Source of the DNA: Selenomonadaceae bacterium | GTDB taxonomy: Bacteria; Bacillota; Negativicutes; Selenomonadales; Selenomonadaceae | Direction of reading: 5' to 3' | NCBI GenBank assembly: GCA_024698045.1 | Contig: JAILRS010000010.1 | Location: forward strand, 1-64,000 | Length of the DNA stretch: 64,000 nucleotides | Shown here: positions 61,667-64,000 of the stretch, piece by piece | Layout: every line of letters starts with the position of its first letter | How positions within the stretch are numbered: the first letter of the stretch is position 1 | Made by a program: the position numbers and the translations under genes | Notes under the pieces: model-generated | Database searches by the model: none | The model's input: only the letters and a program-made list of their open reading frames with translations | What the model was told of the DNA's origin: nothing

Positions 61667-62152
61667 TCAAGCTTTGAAGTCGAATTTTTTCTGATGAGAT
61701 ACGATATCGCCGCCGCTACCCGAATAAGTCGGCTCGACAGTCGCGCCGCTCAATCTGTTCAACTTGTTTTGCACGGCATCAAGCGCACATTTCGCAAGGA
61801 ATTGATTTTCATTGCTTATTTTAGTTGCGGCGTTGACACTTTCGCTAAGACGTTGATGCAGTCGAATCAAATTTTCGGTCATTACATGCGAAGGCGCCGA
61901 CCGGTAGAAATCATTTACCCGAGTCGGCTCGATTGCAGTTGTATTCGTCTTCGACAATTCTTTCAGCAGGGCTAAACGTTTCTGCTCCAGTTTTCGCACT
62001 TCGGTCGTTAATTTTTGCTCCTCGTCCAATATTTTTGCCAATCCCGTCATGTTTATCCCGACTAATGCTTCGTGTTTTCTTTTACCCAGAGCAGTTAATT
62101 TTTCGTAAACTCCGCCGAGCGTGTCGAGAGTATCAGCTAAATTTTGCCACAT
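61667..62152 (-). CDS. flgN: FlgN-family chaperone, first copy
   Basis: The 161-residue protein is helical with MWQNLADTLDTLGGVYEKLTALGKRKHEALVGINMTGLAKILDEEQKLTTEVRKLEQKRLALL, the FlgN pattern, over residues 1-63. It lies ten bases after flgM, as in Bacillus. Its stop is just before the ribosome binding site of a second FlgN-like gene. Confidence 0.82.
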   Translation of the reverse strand: MWQNLADTLDTLGGVYEKLTALGKRKHEALVGINMTGLAKILDEEQKLTTEVRKLEQKRLALLKELSKTNTTAIEPTRVNDFYRSAPSHVMTENLIRLHQRLSESVNAATKISNENQFLAKCALDAVQNKLNRLSGATVEPTYSGSGGDIVSHQKKFDFKA

Positions 62153-62162
62153 GACTTTCGCC

Positions 62163-62444
62163 TCAGTAGCGGCTTGACAAGAGACTCAAAGCGATATCCG
62201 AAGAGGATACGGAATACTGTCCCGAAGCGATTCGCTGTTGCAATTCGTTTACTCTGTCTTGACGAACTTCGGAAGTATTTTTCAACTTGTTTAACATTTC
62301 GCTGAAACTTTGCGCCTGTTGAGAAGGAGTAAATGCATCTGTCTTTTGCGTGCCGCGAACATATGATGCCGCATTTGCATATCTGTTGGCCGTTACGGAA
62401 TTTGAATAGTACTTTGAGGAAGATCCTACATTGTTTACTATCAT
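62163..62444 (-). CDS. flgM: Anti-sigma-28 factor FlgM
   Basis: The 93-residue protein has a Ser/Asn-rich N-terminus and the FlgM core: AFTPSQQAQSFSEMLNKLKN, then RVNELQQRIASGQYSVSSSDIALSLL, the sigma-binding region. FlgM holds sigma-28 until the hook is finished. I use the ATG at 62444 with AGGTGG upstream. It heads the late flagellar run, behind a sigma-28-like promoter. Confidence 0.94.
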   Translation of the reverse strand: MIVNNVGSSSKYYSNSVTANRYANAASYVRGTQKTDAFTPSQQAQSFSEMLNKLKNTSEVRQDRVNELQQRIASGQYSVSSSDIALSLLSSRY

Positions 62445-62505
62445 GATATTCACCACCTGATATAGTGTAAAAATTTTTTAAAACATGTTGCTCTTGTTTG
62501 CCTAT

Positions 62506-62532
62506 ATATCGAAAAAAATTTTAAGCTACTTA
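62506..62532 (-). promoter_or_regulatory. Sigma-28-like flagellar promoter upstream of flgM
   Basis: On the minus strand TAAG and TTCGATAT are separated by exactly 15 bases, close to the sigma-28 consensus TAAA-N15-GCCGATAA. It lies about 60 bases before the flgM start, and FlgM would thus control its own transcription. Confidence 0.55.
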
Positions 62533-62558
62533 AGAATAATAGTGTATGTCGAAATATA

Positions 62559-64000
62559 TCATCTGTAGGGCGTGGCATTCATCTCCAATTTAGGATTGTT
62601 ATCGGTAATCCAACCTAATGACCATTCGTTTTCGAGGAGGAGTACAGGATTTTCATCACGGTCTAATACGAACATACCCCTATCGGCTCCGCGCAGACTT
62701 GCCGGCGTAACTTTTGTACCGTCGGAGAATTTGAGCCAACGTGCCACTTCAAACGGTAGCATAGTCAATAAGACATCGACATTGTATTCGGATTTCAGAC
62801 GATATTGCAGGACTTCGAATTGCAAAGTGCCGACAGTGCCGACGACATATGATTCAGTACCTGCGCCGACTTGGTTGAAGAGTTGAATTGCGCCCTCTTG
62901 CGTGAGTTGTTCGATACCTTTGGCGAATTGTTTACGCTTCATTGTATCTTTCGCCTGGACGCGCGCAAATTTTTCGGGTGGGAAAGTCGGGAAGTCCTCA
63001 AATTTAAATTTATGGTTGACGTCGGTGATTGTGTCGCCGATTCCGAAAATACCCGGATCGAATAAGCCGACAATATCGCCCGGAAAAGCTTCATCGATAA
63101 TCTGTCTATCCTGCGCCAAAAATTGTTGAGGTTGTGCCAACTTGATTAACTTATCACTGGGCGCGTGCCAGACATTCATATTGCGCTCGAACTTACCCGA
63201 GCAAATTCTGATAAATGCCAATCTGTCACGATGTGCGGGATTCATATTGGCTTGAATTTTGAATACGAACGCGGAAAATTTTTCGTCTTCGGGTTCTATG
63301 ATTCCGTCGTCGGATAATCTGGGTGCGGGTGGCGGTGCCAATCTCAAATATTCCTCAAGAAAATTCTGCACGCCGAAATTTGTCATTGCCGAACCAAAAA
63401 ATGTCGGAGTCAATTCCCCTGCGTCAATCTTCGCCTTATCGAAAGTTTCCCCTGCCTCGTCGAGTAACATTAAATCTTCCTGCAATGCGTCGAAATTTTC
63501 CTGCCCGATTCGTTTGACAAGTTCGGGGTCATCACTCGCGAAAATTTCGGATACGCGTTCTTTCTGTCCATGCGTAGTATCTTCGGCGAACAATTCAACG
63601 CGATTTTTTTCCCTATCGTATACGCCTAAATATTTTCCGTCGATACCGATAGGCCAATTCATCGGATAGGCACGAATGCCCAAAACATTTTCGAGTTCAT
63701 CCATCAAGTCGAGCGGAATTTTCCCGTAGCGGTCGAGTTTATTGACGAAGGTAAAAATCGGAATATGTCTTTCGCGACAGACTTTGAAAAGTTTTTTAGT
63801 CTGAGCCTCGACACCTTTTGCGGCATCGATAATCATAACCGCACTGTCAACCGCCATCAAAGTTCTGTAAGTGTCCTCGGAAAAATCTTGGTGACCGGGT
63901 GTATCTAAAATATTTATTCGACAACCGTCATAATCGAATTGCAGGACGGAACTTGTAACCGAAATGCCGCGCTGTTTTTCGATTTCCATCCAATCCGATA
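62559..64000 (-). CDS. prfC: Peptide chain release factor 3, N-terminus outside window
   Basis: The visible 480 residues are the translational GTPase RF3 without its first 60 or so: SDWMEIEKQRGISVTSSVLQF (switch I side), DTPGHQDFSEDTYRTL (G3), FVNKLDR (G4), then the C-terminal domains with GPTESYV-like AGTESYVVGTVGTLQFEVLQYRL. RF3 recycles RF1 and RF2 after peptide release. The 5' end with the P-loop lies beyond 64000. It is on the same strand as flgM and upstream of it. Confidence 0.95.
   Translation of the reverse strand, partial: SDWMEIEKQRGISVTSSVLQFDYDGCRINILDTPGHQDFSEDTYRTLMAVDSAVMIIDAAKGVEAQTKKLFKVCRERHIPIFTFVNKLDRYGKIPLDLMDELENVLGIRAYPMNWPIGIDGKYLGVYDREKNRVELFAEDTTHGQKERVSEIFASDDPELVKRIGQENFDALQEDLMLLDEAGETFDKAKIDAGELTPTFFGSAMTNFGVQNFLEEYLRLAPPPAPRLSDDGIIEPEDEKFSAFVFKIQANMNPAHRDRLAFIRICSGKFERNMNVWHAPSDKLIKLAQPQQFLAQDRQIIDEAFPGDIVGLFDPGIFGIGDTITDVNHKFKFEDFPTFPPEKFARVQAKDTMKRKQFAKGIEQLTQEGAIQLFNQVGAGTESYVVGTVGTLQFEVLQYRLKSEYNVDVLLTMLPFEVARWLKFSDGTKVTPASLRGADRGMFVLDRDENPVLLLENEWSLGWITDNNPKLEMNATPYR

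Overview
The window reads as the chromosome of an anaerobic, flagellated member of the Negativicutes (Selenomonadales-like, diderm Firmicutes). Two things support this. Propionate-pathway genes (methylmalonyl-CoA decarboxylase subunits, methylmalonyl-CoA epimerase, succinate/propionate-type CoA-transferase) sit together. They are combined with a Bacillus-type flagellar block (flgM-flgN-flgK-flgL-DUF6470-fliW-csrA-flaG-fliD-fliS). Ribosome binding sites are strong and GGAGG-like, and TTG start codons are frequent. Both strands are densely coded.

Layout. (1) 1-17.2 kb, minus strand: a secreted protein with 39-bp repeats; rsmG; a signalling block (giant hybrid histidine kinase, REC-GGDEF regulator, double-REC regulator) lying between rsmG and mnmG; an FkbM methyltransferase with a 12-base homopolymer; mmdC, mmdE-like, mmdA and mce; a CoA-transferase; an LPP20-like secreted protein; a thioesterase. 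(2) 17.3-24.6 kb, plus strand: a chimeric gene joining a Gfo/Idh/MocA Rossmann domain to the methylase half of an Eco57I-like restriction-modification protein, then a KAS III enzyme and a 1349-residue glycosyltransferase/RgpF/HAD protein. (3) 24.7-33.8 kb, minus: thrC, a catalytically dead P-type ATPase-like protein, a D-2-hydroxyacid dehydrogenase, a lipoprotein, then trmB-tsaD-queF-pdxK and aroF. (4) 34-45 kb: yacL, prmC, glnA (minus), rplS, a repeat-rich 0.8-kb gap, two DUF445 genes, murI, a HAD phosphatase, a YbaK-type deacylase, a secreted protein, tRNA-Ser(GGA) and a structured 6S-like RNA. (5) 45.4-53.2 kb: DUF362, amino acid permease, oxidoreductase, secreted glucosaminidase-like protein, tmcAL, a degenerate HD-GYP protein and yitT. 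(6) 53.3-62.5 kb, minus: late flagellar genes behind a sigma-28-like promoter, then prfC running off the right end.

How it fits together. The mmd/mce/CoA-transferase genes form most of a succinate-to-propionate module, but the Na+-pump membrane subunit is not in the window. The flagellar genes encode filament junction and cap proteins, export chaperones, the anti-sigma factor and the CsrA/FliW translational switch; no flagellin gene is present. Several signalling proteins pair an intact module with a decayed copy: the kinase, the GGDEF protein, the double-REC protein and the HD-GYP protein.

The items most worth a second look are the chimeric methylase gene, the probable phase-variable FkbM methyltransferase bracketed by direct repeats, the pseudo-P-type ATPase, and the repeat clusters in opposite orientation on either side of aroF-rplS. 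All family assignments come from reading motifs and translations; no database search was run.
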